Shown in pieces: positions 33,801 to 41,553 of a stretch of 54,864 nt of DNA. The stretch comes from Pseudomonadota bacterium. Lineage in GTDB: Bacteria > Myxococcota_A > Polyangia > Polyangiales > JAFGIB01. Within the stretch, counting starts at the first letter, position 1. Every line of letters begins with the position of its first letter. Where the stretch lies: NCBI GenBank assembly GCA_017881185.1, contig JADGRE010000011.1, positions 1 through 54,864 of the forward strand. Direction: 5' to 3'. A program made the translations under genes and the position numbers. The notes under the pieces are model-generated. The model worked only from the letters and a program-made list of their open reading frames with translations, did no database searches and was not told the origin of the DNA.

Positions 33801-35615
33801 TCAGAGCCCCGCTGCGCCGGGCTTGGAGCCTTCTTCAGGCGCGTACACGATGATCTCGGAGTCGGGCGACAGCTGCTTGTCGCGGCTGAACTGGTTGATG
33901 CGGGCGATCGAACCGACCGACAGGTCGAAGCGGTCGGCGAGCGAGCGCAGGGTGTCGCCGGGCTTGACGCGGTAGCGGATGCGCACGCGGTTGGCCTGCG
34001 TCTCGTGGAAATCGAAGAACTCGTCGCTGCCCACCACCAGCGTGCGCACGTCGTCTGGGCTGAGCACGACGGCCTGCGAAAGGTCGGCGTCTGCAGGCAC
34101 GAAGAGTTGCAGATACATGCCGCGATGCAGCTTCGCATCGCCGGAGATCTGGTTCCACATGCGGATCTCGTCGCTGGTGATCTTGAAGAAGCGCGCCACT
34201 TCGTCGAGCTGATCGCCTTCGGTCGCGCGGTAGAACACGCGCTTGCGGTCCACGTACAAGAACAGGTCGCCGGGGATGCCCACCGTGGGTCGGTCGGCCT
34301 TGGCTTTGATGGTGGGCTCGACGTCGGGCACCAAGAGCTTCATGCCGGCGTGGGTCTGCTCGCCTTCTTCGAGGTCGTTGAGCGCCTGCAGCTTGCTCAC
34401 GCTGGTGCCATACAGCTCGGCCACTTCTGACAAGCGCTCGCCCAGGCGCAGCACATGCACGCGGTGGGTGGGAGCCTCGGGCTGGAACTGCGGCCACTTG
34501 TCTTTGAAGCGCGAGAGGCGGTCCTTCGGGATGTGCAGCTGCCAGGTCTTCACGTCCGGCGGGATGCGCGCCTTCTTGAGCTCGGGGTTGAGCGCAGCCA
34601 GTGCGTCGGCGTCGATGCCGACCGCACGTGCGATGCGCGCCAGCTGCAAACCACCGGGCACGGCCACGGTCGTGGTGGTCGCGGGCGGCTCGGGTGCGAC
34701 GTCGCCAAAGCCGAAACGCTGCGCGTTACGCCCGACGATGGCGCACGCCACGATCTTGTTCACGTACACGATGGTCTCGTAAGGCAGACCCGCCTCGAGA
34801 CTGGACAGCACCCAGAAGTCGTTGGTGTTGTACTTCTGCATCGCGCGCAGCAAGGCGCCGTAGCCCATGTTGAACGCCGCCATGGCCAGCGGCCACGAGC
34901 CCAGCTGCCCATACAGATCTCTGAAGTAGCTCGTGGCCGCTTCGGTCGAGCGCTCCGGGCTCATGCGCTGGTCGACCCAGCGCGACATCTCCAGCTCGTA
35001 CTCGTTCGCAGGCGCGGTCATGAACTGCCAGATGCCCTTGGCACCCACTTCGGAGTGCGCCGTCGGGTCGTAGCCGCTTTCGACCATCGCCACGTAGGAG
35101 AGATCTTCCGGCAGGCCCGCAGCCTTCAGCTGCTTGCGGATCATGTCGCCGTAGCGACCCTGCCGAGCCAAGAGCGAGCGCATGTGGGCGCGGCCGCGCG
35201 CGTCGGTCTTGTAATACTCGAGGGTGCGCACCAGGCGGTCGTCCCAGCGCACGGGGATGTCGGGCAACACCATGCCTTCGAGCCAGCCCAGATCTTTGCT
35301 GCCGCGCGCTGGGGCGTGCACGGTCTCGGGTGCACGCGAGGTCATACTGTCGGGCGGCAGGCCCACCGCAACGTCCGGGGTCGCGCTGTCGTCGTGCGTG
35401 TCGTCGAGATCGCGCAGGCCTTCTTGCTCGACCAGGGCGAGCAGCTGCTTGCGGACGGAGGTCACGACCTCGTCCACCGACGGTTCCTGCGGGTCGGGCG
35501 GGGGGCTCGCCTCGCGGGTGGCCTCTTGCTTCACCCGATGGGCAGAGGGCTCGGCGTGGGCCGGTGCCGGCCAGAGCGCCGCGAACAGGAGCAGGGTGAC
35601 GACGAAGGAGCGCAT
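33801..35615 (-). CDS. MltD-like membrane-bound lytic transglycosylase with three LysM domains
   Basis: 604 residues. Signal peptide FVVTLLLFAALWPAPAHA. A glycoside hydrolase 23 lytic transglycosylase domain spans about 150-310: SYVAMVESGYDPTAHSEVGA carries catalytic Glu179, followed by GIWQFMT, MAAFNMGYG and the late YVNKIVA. Three LysM domains follow (near residues 415-465, 485-535, 550-598), each of the type HxVxxGDxLxxVAxxF. Cleaves peptidoglycan with formation of anhydro-muropeptides; the LysM domains tether it to the wall. The signal-peptide start at 35615 is preferred over longer frames. Confidence 0.92.
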   Translation of the reverse strand: MRSFVVTLLLFAALWPAPAHAEPSAHRVKQEATREASPPPDPQEPSVDEVVTSVRKQLLALVEQEGLRDLDDTHDDSATPDVAVGLPPDSMTSRAPETVHAPARGSKDLGWLEGMVLPDIPVRWDDRLVRTLEYYKTDARGRAHMRSLLARQGRYGDMIRKQLKAAGLPEDLSYVAMVESGYDPTAHSEVGAKGIWQFMTAPANEYELEMSRWVDQRMSPERSTEAATSYFRDLYGQLGSWPLAMAAFNMGYGALLRAMQKYNTNDFWVLSSLEAGLPYETIVYVNKIVACAIVGRNAQRFGFGDVAPEPPATTTTVAVPGGLQLARIARAVGIDADALAALNPELKKARIPPDVKTWQLHIPKDRLSRFKDKWPQFQPEAPTHRVHVLRLGERLSEVAELYGTSVSKLQALNDLEEGEQTHAGMKLLVPDVEPTIKAKADRPTVGIPGDLFLYVDRKRVFYRATEGDQLDEVARFFKITSDEIRMWNQISGDAKLHRGMYLQLFVPADADLSQAVVLSPDDVRTLVVGSDEFFDFHETQANRVRIRYRVKPGDTLRSLADRFDLSVGSIARINQFSRDKQLSPDSEIIVYAPEEGSKPGAAGL

Positions 35616-35723
35616 GGCCCCCAGAGTAAAGGCGACCCCCGCAAGAATGCCAGAAACGGGCGTTCTTCTGGTACGCTTGCAGAGCGCCGCCCCGGAGCGG
35701 GTCGGTGTGGTCCCCACGAGCCC

Positions 35724-36848
35724 ATGCATCGCGGCGTACAAGACTTCATCCACTGGGTCGAACAGCATCCAGACTTCCCCGGTCTGAAGCTGAACCCGCC
35801 GCCGCCTGTCGCGGACGTCGTCGCGATCGAGGAGCGCATCGCGTCGCCGCTGCCGGCCGATCTGCGCACGCTCTTGCTGCGCTTCAACGGCGGAGTATTC
35901 CCCTCGGGCCGCCTACTGAGCGCCAGTGGGGATGGCAAAGACACCATGCTGGGCGCTCTCGACGAGCTGGCAACGCTGCTCAGCAAGTCGGTGCGCGACC
36001 CCGAGCTGCTGTTCCCGTTCTACCGCGCCGACGACGGCGGCATTCTGGCGTTCGATCGCAGCGCCGGCCCCGTCTCCGACACCTGGCCCATCCTCGACTA
36101 CTACATCGACAGCGGCGAGCAGCGCCTGGTGCACCGCACCTTCGACGGCTTCTGCCGGCTGCGCGTCGCCGAGTGGACCGCACCGGAGTTCGGGGGCGAG
36201 TTCACGCTGCAGAGCTACCTGCAGAGCGGCGAGCGCCACGTCGCCATCGAGCCCGACGTGTCCATCGCCCACGCCACCGTAGCGCACGCCCAGCGTCGCG
36301 CGGGCAAGCCGGAAGACGCCCTGGCGTCGTACTTGCGCGGCGCGCGCTGTGTGCCCTCGCAGCCCTGGTGCGACTGGGAAGCGCTCAAGATCGCTGTGAT
36401 TCTCGGCGACGGTCGCAGCGCGATCGAGGCCGCTGCGCGGGTTTCGTCGCGCGCCCCCAAGAACCGCTGGGACCAGCGCGAGACCACCCCGCTGATGGTC
36501 GCCGACGTGCTCGCTGTCATTGCACCAGCGCTCGGCGAGCGTCGCGAGCAGCTCTTGCGCATCTACGATCAGCTCACCGAGCAGTGCGACGACGAAGACG
36601 ACAAGCAGCACGTGGGCGCCGTGCGCCGCGCCGTATTCGCACGACAGATTCCCCCCCCGCCGTTGCCGCTGCGCACCACTGCAGTGCCGCCCGACCCGGA
36701 CGCCACGCGCTTCTTCAGCTCGCTCAAAGAGGGCTATCGCCGCGGCAAGGTGCGCGACGAAGACATGCTGCTCGACCCGGTCTACGGCGTGCTGCGCAAG
36801 CAGTACGACTTCGCCGAGGTCCTGCGCATCCCGCGTGCTTTTAGCTGA
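35724..36848 (+). CDS. SMI1/KNR4-like protein
   Basis: 374 residues, cytoplasmic by appearance. The N-terminal 160 residues follow the SMI1/KNR4 (SUKH) pattern: VADVVAIEERIASPLPADLR, LLLRFNGGVFPSG, FPFYRADDGGILAFDRS, then WPILDYYIDSGEQRLV and FDGFC. SUKH proteins often act as immunity proteins to toxins, but no toxin gene is adjacent. The second half is helical with TPR-like text (HAQRRAGKPEDALASYLRGA). Stop overlaps a tandem repeat. Confidence 0.75.
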   Translation: MHRGVQDFIHWVEQHPDFPGLKLNPPPPVADVVAIEERIASPLPADLRTLLLRFNGGVFPSGRLLSASGDGKDTMLGALDELATLLSKSVRDPELLFPFYRADDGGILAFDRSAGPVSDTWPILDYYIDSGEQRLVHRTFDGFCRLRVAEWTAPEFGGEFTLQSYLQSGERHVAIEPDVSIAHATVAHAQRRAGKPEDALASYLRGARCVPSQPWCDWEALKIAVILGDGRSAIEAAARVSSRAPKNRWDQRETTPLMVADVLAVIAPALGERREQLLRIYDQLTEQCDDEDDKQHVGAVRRAVFARQIPPPPLPLRTTAVPPDPDATRFFSSLKEGYRRGKVRDEDMLLDPVYGVLRKQYDFAEVLRIPRAFS

Positions 36849-36873
36849 CGGACTTCAGTTGACGGACTTCAGC
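36846..36873. repeat. 14-bp tandem repeat, two copies, at the end of the SMI1-like gene
   Basis: TGACGGACTTCAGT followed by TGACGGACTTCAGC. The first copy contains the stop codon of the SMI1-like gene, so the second looks like a recent duplication of the gene's last bases. Confidence 0.7.
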
Positions 36874-36888
36874 TGAGCGTCACGCGTC

Positions 36889-36912
36889 CGTTCACGCGCG
36901 CGCGCGTGAACG
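36889..36912. terminator. Perfect 24-base palindrome between convergent genes
   Basis: CGTTCACGCGCG / CGCGCGTGAACG is a perfect palindrome. It lies between two convergent stops (36848 and 36922), so it may be a bidirectional terminator. The alternating CG core could adopt a left-handed or cruciform form; that is inference. Confidence 0.5.
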
Positions 36913-36921
36913 CCAAACGGA

Positions 36922-37833
36922 TCACGCGAAGTCAGACGGAGGCGGCACCACGCGGTTACGCCCGTTGTTCTTCGCCTTGTACAGCAGCTCGTCGGCGGCC
37001 TTGAAGAAACCCTTGCTGTCCATGCCGGGCTGCAGCTCGGCCACGCCGATCGACACGGTGATCTTGATCTGTTCGCCTTCCACGACGAACGGGTGCTCTT
37101 CGACCAGCTTGCGCAGATCTTCGGCGATGCTCACGGCACCCGCGAGCGCGGTCTCTGGCAGCACGGCCGCGAACTCTTCGCCGCCGTAGCGGCCGATCTC
37201 GTCGTCCGGCCGCAGGCGCTTGGAGATGATGCTCGCCATGTCGCGCAGCACCGAGTCGCCTGCCAAGTGGCCGTAGGTGTCGTTCACGTCTTTGAAGTGA
37301 TCGATGTCGATCATCAACAAGCTCAGCTCGCGCTGGTGCCGGATGGCGCGCGGGATCTCTTTGAGCACCACCTGCTCGAGACGCTTCTTGTTGCCGACGT
37401 CGGTGAGACCGTCGGTGATGGTCATGTTGAAGATGGTCTCGTGGTACTGCGCTTCGACGTCGGAACCGGACAGGTACTTGAAGATGGTGTCGCCGATCTT
37501 CATCTGGTCGCCCTTGCGCAACTGGCAGTTGCTCACGGGGTCCGGGTCGTCGTTGACGTAGGTGCCGTTGGTGGAATCCAAGTCGGTGACGTAGATGCGT
37601 CCGTCGCGGTGTTCGATGCGTGCGTGGCGGCGGGAGACGCTGTCGCTGTCGAGCACGATGTCGTTCTCGCGGTCACGACCGATGGTGCAGCTCTCCTTGT
37701 CGAGCACGTGACGACGTCCCAGGTCGGAGGCGACAGGCGCATAGATGACGACGAGGCAGTCGTCGCCCTTGCGCTGGACCTTCAGCTCTTCGAGCGTCGT
37801 TACGCGTGTCTTTATGTCGTGATCGGAGTCCAC
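36922..37833 (-). CDS. FHA-GGDEF diguanylate cyclase
   Basis: 303 residues. FHA domain at about 28-122: GRD (Arg53), SRRH (67-70), DLDSTNGTYVN (Asn89). GGDEF domain at about 135-300 with GGEEF at 217-221 and the inhibitory I-site RPDD (208-211) placed five residues before it, so product inhibition is likely intact. Makes cyclic-di-GMP; FHA suggests docking to a phosphothreonine partner. The metal Asp (MIDIDHF) is also present. Divergent from the HD-GYP gene with about 247 bases between. Confidence 0.93.
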   Translation of the reverse strand: MDSDHDIKTRVTTLEELKVQRKGDDCLVVIYAPVASDLGRRHVLDKESCTIGRDRENDIVLDSDSVSRRHARIEHRDGRIYVTDLDSTNGTYVNDDPDPVSNCQLRKGDQMKIGDTIFKYLSGSDVEAQYHETIFNMTITDGLTDVGNKKRLEQVVLKEIPRAIRHQRELSLLMIDIDHFKDVNDTYGHLAGDSVLRDMASIISKRLRPDDEIGRYGGEEFAAVLPETALAGAVSIAEDLRKLVEEHPFVVEGEQIKITVSIGVAELQPGMDSKGFFKAADELLYKAKNNGRNRVVPPPSDFA

Positions 37834-38032
37834 AAACGTGTGTCGCCCTCGGCCCGCAGAATAACAGCACTCTAGCGTACGAATTCGCGTTCACTGAGTA
37901 AAGCCGGACCTGCTCGGCAGGCGATTTTCCTGTCGCGCGGCACCTGCGCCGGTCGCGAAGCCAATTGCAGCCTGCCGCGGCTGTGCTCAATCAACGCATG
38001 ACGTGCGATGCCAACACACACGGTCGCGTTGA

Positions 38033-38062
38033 TTGACACGGCTGCAGTGCGCACAGTAACTA
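38033..38062 (+). promoter_or_regulatory. Promoter of the REC-GAF-HD-GYP gene
   Basis: TTGACA (38033-38038) is a perfect -35; TAACTA (38057-38062) is a fair -10, 18 bases apart, with the ATG 18 bases past the -10. On the other side of the intergenic region I saw no equally convincing promoter for the diguanylate cyclase. Confidence 0.55.
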
Positions 38063-38080
38063 CGGCATCTCGGCCGTTCG

Positions 38081-39583
38081 ATGCACGACAGCACCACGCA
38101 CGACGAGACGCCACGCATTCTCGTAGTGGACGACGAGGAAGTGATTCGCGACATCCTCGCCGACTTCCTCGCGATGGAAGGCTTCGACGTGCGCACTGCG
38201 CCCGACGGTGTGGCCGCGCTCGTCGAGCTCAGCAAGGGCCACTTCGATCTAGTGCTGAGCGACTTGAAGATGCCGAACATGGGCGGCATCGAGCTGCTCG
38301 AGGCCATCGCGGTGCATTCTCCGCAGCTGGTGACCATCATCATGACGGGCTTCGGCACGGTCGAGACTGCGATCGACGCGATGAAGCGCGGCGCCTACGA
38401 CTACATCATGAAGCCGTTCAAGATGGAGGAAGTGGTACACACGGTGCGCCGCGGCCTCGAGCGGCGCAAGCTCGCGGCCGAGAACCTGCGGCTCAAAGAA
38501 GCGCTCTCCCTCTACAAGGTGAGCGAGGCCATCGCCGCGAGCCTCTCGCTCGAAGAAGTGATGCGCAACGTCACCGACGCCGCGCTGCACGAGGTCGACG
38601 CCGACGTCGTCACCGTGTTGCTCGACGACGGCACTGGCACCTATTTCGAGCGCGCGCGCGTGGTCAATCCGCGCTTCCACTCCGAGCTCGAGGCCATAGC
38701 CTTCGGCACGCTCTCGCACGACAACCTGCGCGAGCATTTCGCGGGTGAAAAGAAGCTGCGTGCGCATGGCGAGCGCGGCCTGCGCTACTTCGCCGTCGTC
38801 CCCGAGCTGCCCCTGTGCTCGATGCTGGTGACGAACCTCACCATGTCGGGCCGAACCATCGGTTACCTCGGTGCGCTGAGCTTCACCACTAAGAAGCTCT
38901 TCGACGAGGGTCAGCGCAAGCTCCTGAGCATCGTCTCGGACCGTGCCGCCGCGGCGATCGAGAACGCCAAGCTCTACGAAGACTTGAAGGCCACTTTCTC
39001 ACAGACCATCAAGGGCCTCGCGAGCGCCATCGACAAGATGGACCGCTACACGGCAGGTCACTCCAGTCGCGTTGCAGCGTACGCTCAGGTGCTCGCGATC
39101 AAGCTCGGCTTGTCGCCCGACCAGGTGGAGATCGTGCGGCAGTCGGCGCTCATGCACGACATCGGCAAGATCGGCTGCGTGATGAACCTGAACAAGCCAG
39201 GCATCCTCACCGATCGCGAATACGACATCTTCAAGCGCCACCCCGGCTTCGGTCGCGACATCCTCGAGCCGATCTCGTTCCTGTCGCCGCTCATTCCTGG
39301 CGTGCACTTCCATCACGAGCGCTGGGACGGCAAGGGCTACCCGCTGGGCCTCGAGAAGCAGAGCATTCCCCTGATCGCGCGCATCATCTCGGTGGCCGAT
39401 GCCTACGACGCCATGACCAGCGACCGCGCGTACCGGCGCGCGCTGCCGCACGCGGTGACGATCAACGAGATCAAGAGCTGTACGGGCGCGCAATTCGATC
39501 CGGACATCGCGGGTGAGTTCATCGAGGTGATCGAGGATCACCGCACGAGCAGCACCGACCGCAACGATCCGATTCCGGAATAG
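38081..39583 (+). CDS. REC-GAF-HD-GYP cyclic-di-GMP phosphodiesterase
   Basis: 500 residues. Receiver domain about 11-125: DD (17-18), phosphoacceptor Asp61, Lys111. GAF about 150-310. HD-GYP about 330-490: HD at 359-360 (MHDIGKIG), HH-ERWDGKGYP near 411-421. That is the RpfG/HD-GYP arrangement with an added GAF domain, and all metal-ligand motifs are in place. Hydrolyses cyclic-di-GMP under control of a histidine kinase not in the window. Divergent from the diguanylate cyclase, which would set up opposing activities from one locus. Confidence 0.94.
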   Translation: MHDSTTHDETPRILVVDDEEVIRDILADFLAMEGFDVRTAPDGVAALVELSKGHFDLVLSDLKMPNMGGIELLEAIAVHSPQLVTIIMTGFGTVETAIDAMKRGAYDYIMKPFKMEEVVHTVRRGLERRKLAAENLRLKEALSLYKVSEAIAASLSLEEVMRNVTDAALHEVDADVVTVLLDDGTGTYFERARVVNPRFHSELEAIAFGTLSHDNLREHFAGEKKLRAHGERGLRYFAVVPELPLCSMLVTNLTMSGRTIGYLGALSFTTKKLFDEGQRKLLSIVSDRAAAAIENAKLYEDLKATFSQTIKGLASAIDKMDRYTAGHSSRVAAYAQVLAIKLGLSPDQVEIVRQSALMHDIGKIGCVMNLNKPGILTDREYDIFKRHPGFGRDILEPISFLSPLIPGVHFHHERWDGKGYPLGLEKQSIPLIARIISVADAYDAMTSDRAYRRALPHAVTINEIKSCTGAQFDPDIAGEFIEVIEDHRTSSTDRNDPIPE

Positions 39584-39615
39584 GGGCGGGTCGAGGGCCG
39601 CCGCGCTCGTGCGGC

Positions 39616-41469
39616 TCACGCCTTCGTGTCGCCGTGGGTCTCGTCGTGGGTGTCGCCGTGCGTGTCGCCGCGGGTGTCGCCGTGGGGCGCGTTGTGCGCG
39701 CCGTTGCCCGTCGCTGCGACCGCACGTGTGCCGGAGTCGGCTGGGCCGCCGTCGCGCTCGGCGTCGCGCGCTTGTTGCCGGAACTTGCCGGTCTCGGTGG
39801 GGGTCAGCGCCGACGCGTCGGAGTCACGCCGGCCGGGGATCGGCAGCGGGACCTCCCCGCGATCGTGGGCGTCCTGCCAGGGGTAGCGAATGCGCTTGTG
39901 GTACGAGCTGCACAGTGTGTCCGTCAGCTGTGCCGTCAGCTCGCGAACATCAGCCACGGTCAGGCCGGACTCGTCGAGCTGGCCTTGCTGCAGCTTCACG
40001 AACAGCACGCGCTGCACCATCTCCTGGAACTTCTCGCGTGTCGGCGGGTCGACCGTGCGCGCACCGGCTTCCACCGAGTCGACCAGCATCAAGATGGCGG
40101 TCTCGCGCGTGCGTGGCCGCATGCCGGGGTAGCGGAAGGCATCTTCGGTGAGCGCCTTCGGGTTCCCTTGCGCCAGACACTTGTGCCAGAAGTACTCGAT
40201 CACGCTGGTGCCGTGGTGCGTGTACGCGAATTCGATCACGGCCTCGGGGATGCGCCCCTCGCGCAGGATGCGCGTGCCTTCGACCACGTGGGCCATGATG
40301 GCGTCGGCGCTGACGTCGGGGTCGAGGTCTTCGTGCGGCGAGCGCTCGCCGCGGTCGAGGTTCTCGACGAAGTACTTGGACTGAACCGTCTTGCCCAGGT
40401 CGTGGTAGTAGGCGCCGACCCGAGTGAGCAGGGCGTCGCAGCCGATCGAGGCGGACGCGGCTTCCGCCAGATTGGCCATGGCGCGGGCATGCGCCCAGGA
40501 ACCGGGAGCGTCCGTCGCCATCCGCTTGAGCAGGGGCTGCTCGAGGTCGGTGAGGTTGAGCAACTGTGCGCGCGACGCCACGCCGAACACGCGCGCCGCC
40601 GCGGGTTGCAGCACAAAGGCGGTGACGCCGGCGACGGTTCCGGCGCTCAGCGTGGCGATGAGCGCCGAGCGTGGCCCGAGCGCGAGCTCTTGCGCCAGCG
40701 AGAAGCCGTCGAAGATTTCCTTGGTCGCGACGTACACGCCCGCGCCGATCACGCCCGACAGCGAGCCCGAAACGATCAAGAACACGCTCTGCTTGCGGGC
40801 CGCGCGGAAGGTCACGGCCGCGATGCAGCTCGAGATCAAGTACACCACGCTGACGATCGGGTCGTAGACCACGAGCGAGGCCGCGAACAAGCTGAGGATC
40901 ACCGCGATCATCGAGCCCGTGCGCCGATCGAGGTGCAGCGAGGTCCACAGCGGCAAGAGCGCTATGGGGAACGAGAACGCCGACAGATCGGTGACCAGCA
41001 GCACCACCTTCATCAGCAGCAGAAAGAGCAGCACCAGCCCCAAGAGCGAGACCTGCGTGCGCAAGAGCGCGCCGCTCTTGGCGCTGACCTTGCGCAAGTA
41101 CGCGGTGGCCAGCACCACCAGCACGAAGTACACGGCCCATTGTGCCGCGAGGTAGGTAGCCCGCGGCGGCCGGCGGCCTTTCTCGTACGCCCGCACGACG
41201 GACGCGAGCTGCGGATCGGTGACCACGTCGCCCCGGTGCACGAAGCTGGGCAAGGCCTTCAAGCGCACGGTGCCCGTGTCCTGGTCGTGCGCGCGCATCG
41301 TCGTGCGTGGCAAGCGCAGCGTGATGGGCGCAGGCTTGCCGGGCTCGACGCGCCATGGCTCGACGAAGGCCTCACCAAAGTTGGCGACGGTCAACGCCGT
41401 GGCAAACACGGCGCCCATGACCACACCGGATGTCACTCCGGCCACGAGTCGGGTACGAAGCATGATCAA
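39616..41469 (-). CDS. PgpH-like 7TM-HD phosphohydrolase
   Basis: 617 residues. An N-terminal membrane segment and extracytoplasmic region of about 110 residues are followed by several closely spaced membrane helices (residues about 108-290; for example LLGLVLLFLLLMKVVLLV). An HD domain has AHARAMANLAEAAS, HD at 356-357 (YYHDLGK), and YTHHGTS. The organisation is that of 7TMR-HD (PgpH) proteins, which degrade cyclic-di-AMP, but only a short extracytoplasmic 7TMR-HDED-like domain is present. The C-terminus is a low-complexity tail with repeated HGDT. Divergent from the glycosyltransferase gene. Confidence 0.88.
   Translation of the reverse strand: MIMLRTRLVAGVTSGVVMGAVFATALTVANFGEAFVEPWRVEPGKPAPITLRLPRTTMRAHDQDTGTVRLKALPSFVHRGDVVTDPQLASVVRAYEKGRRPPRATYLAAQWAVYFVLVVLATAYLRKVSAKSGALLRTQVSLLGLVLLFLLLMKVVLLVTDLSAFSFPIALLPLWTSLHLDRRTGSMIAVILSLFAASLVVYDPIVSVVYLISSCIAAVTFRAARKQSVFLIVSGSLSGVIGAGVYVATKEIFDGFSLAQELALGPRSALIATLSAGTVAGVTAFVLQPAAARVFGVASRAQLLNLTDLEQPLLKRMATDAPGSWAHARAMANLAEAASASIGCDALLTRVGAYYHDLGKTVQSKYFVENLDRGERSPHEDLDPDVSADAIMAHVVEGTRILREGRIPEAVIEFAYTHHGTSVIEYFWHKCLAQGNPKALTEDAFRYPGMRPRTRETAILMLVDSVEAGARTVDPPTREKFQEMVQRVLFVKLQQGQLDESGLTVADVRELTAQLTDTLCSSYHKRIRYPWQDAHDRGEVPLPIPGRRDSDASALTPTETGKFRQQARDAERDGGPADSGTRAVAATGNGAHNAPHGDTRGDTHGDTHDETHGDTKA
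39626..39685. repeat. 12-bp coding tandem repeat in the 7TM-HD gene
   Basis: Five units of 12 bases (GTGTCGCCGTGG and close variants), each encoding His-Gly-Asp-Thr or a variant (HDET, RGDT) in the minus-strand protein. Near the end of the gene, so copy number changes would lengthen or shorten the tail. Confidence 0.85.
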
Positions 41470-41553
41470 GAAGGGGCGGGGGGCGCCCGAGCACGAAAGT
41501 GTTACTGGGATGTTAGCAAACCAACCGTTCGGCCAGTCGGTTCACCCAGCCAC

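Noticed and set aside
34455..35723. 423-codon extension of the SMI1-like gene
   Set aside because: Antisense of the lytic transglycosylase; the family match starts at ATG 35724.
37834..37950. Promoter for the diguanylate cyclase (TTTACT-N17-TACGCT on the minus strand)
   Set aside because: Both boxes match poorly and other equally weak options exist in the same interval.
39634..41553. N-terminal extension (640 codons) of the GT-C gene
   Set aside because: The frame is open through the antisense of the 7TM-HD gene, but membrane-protein character only begins at ATG 41554, right after the divergent promoter region.
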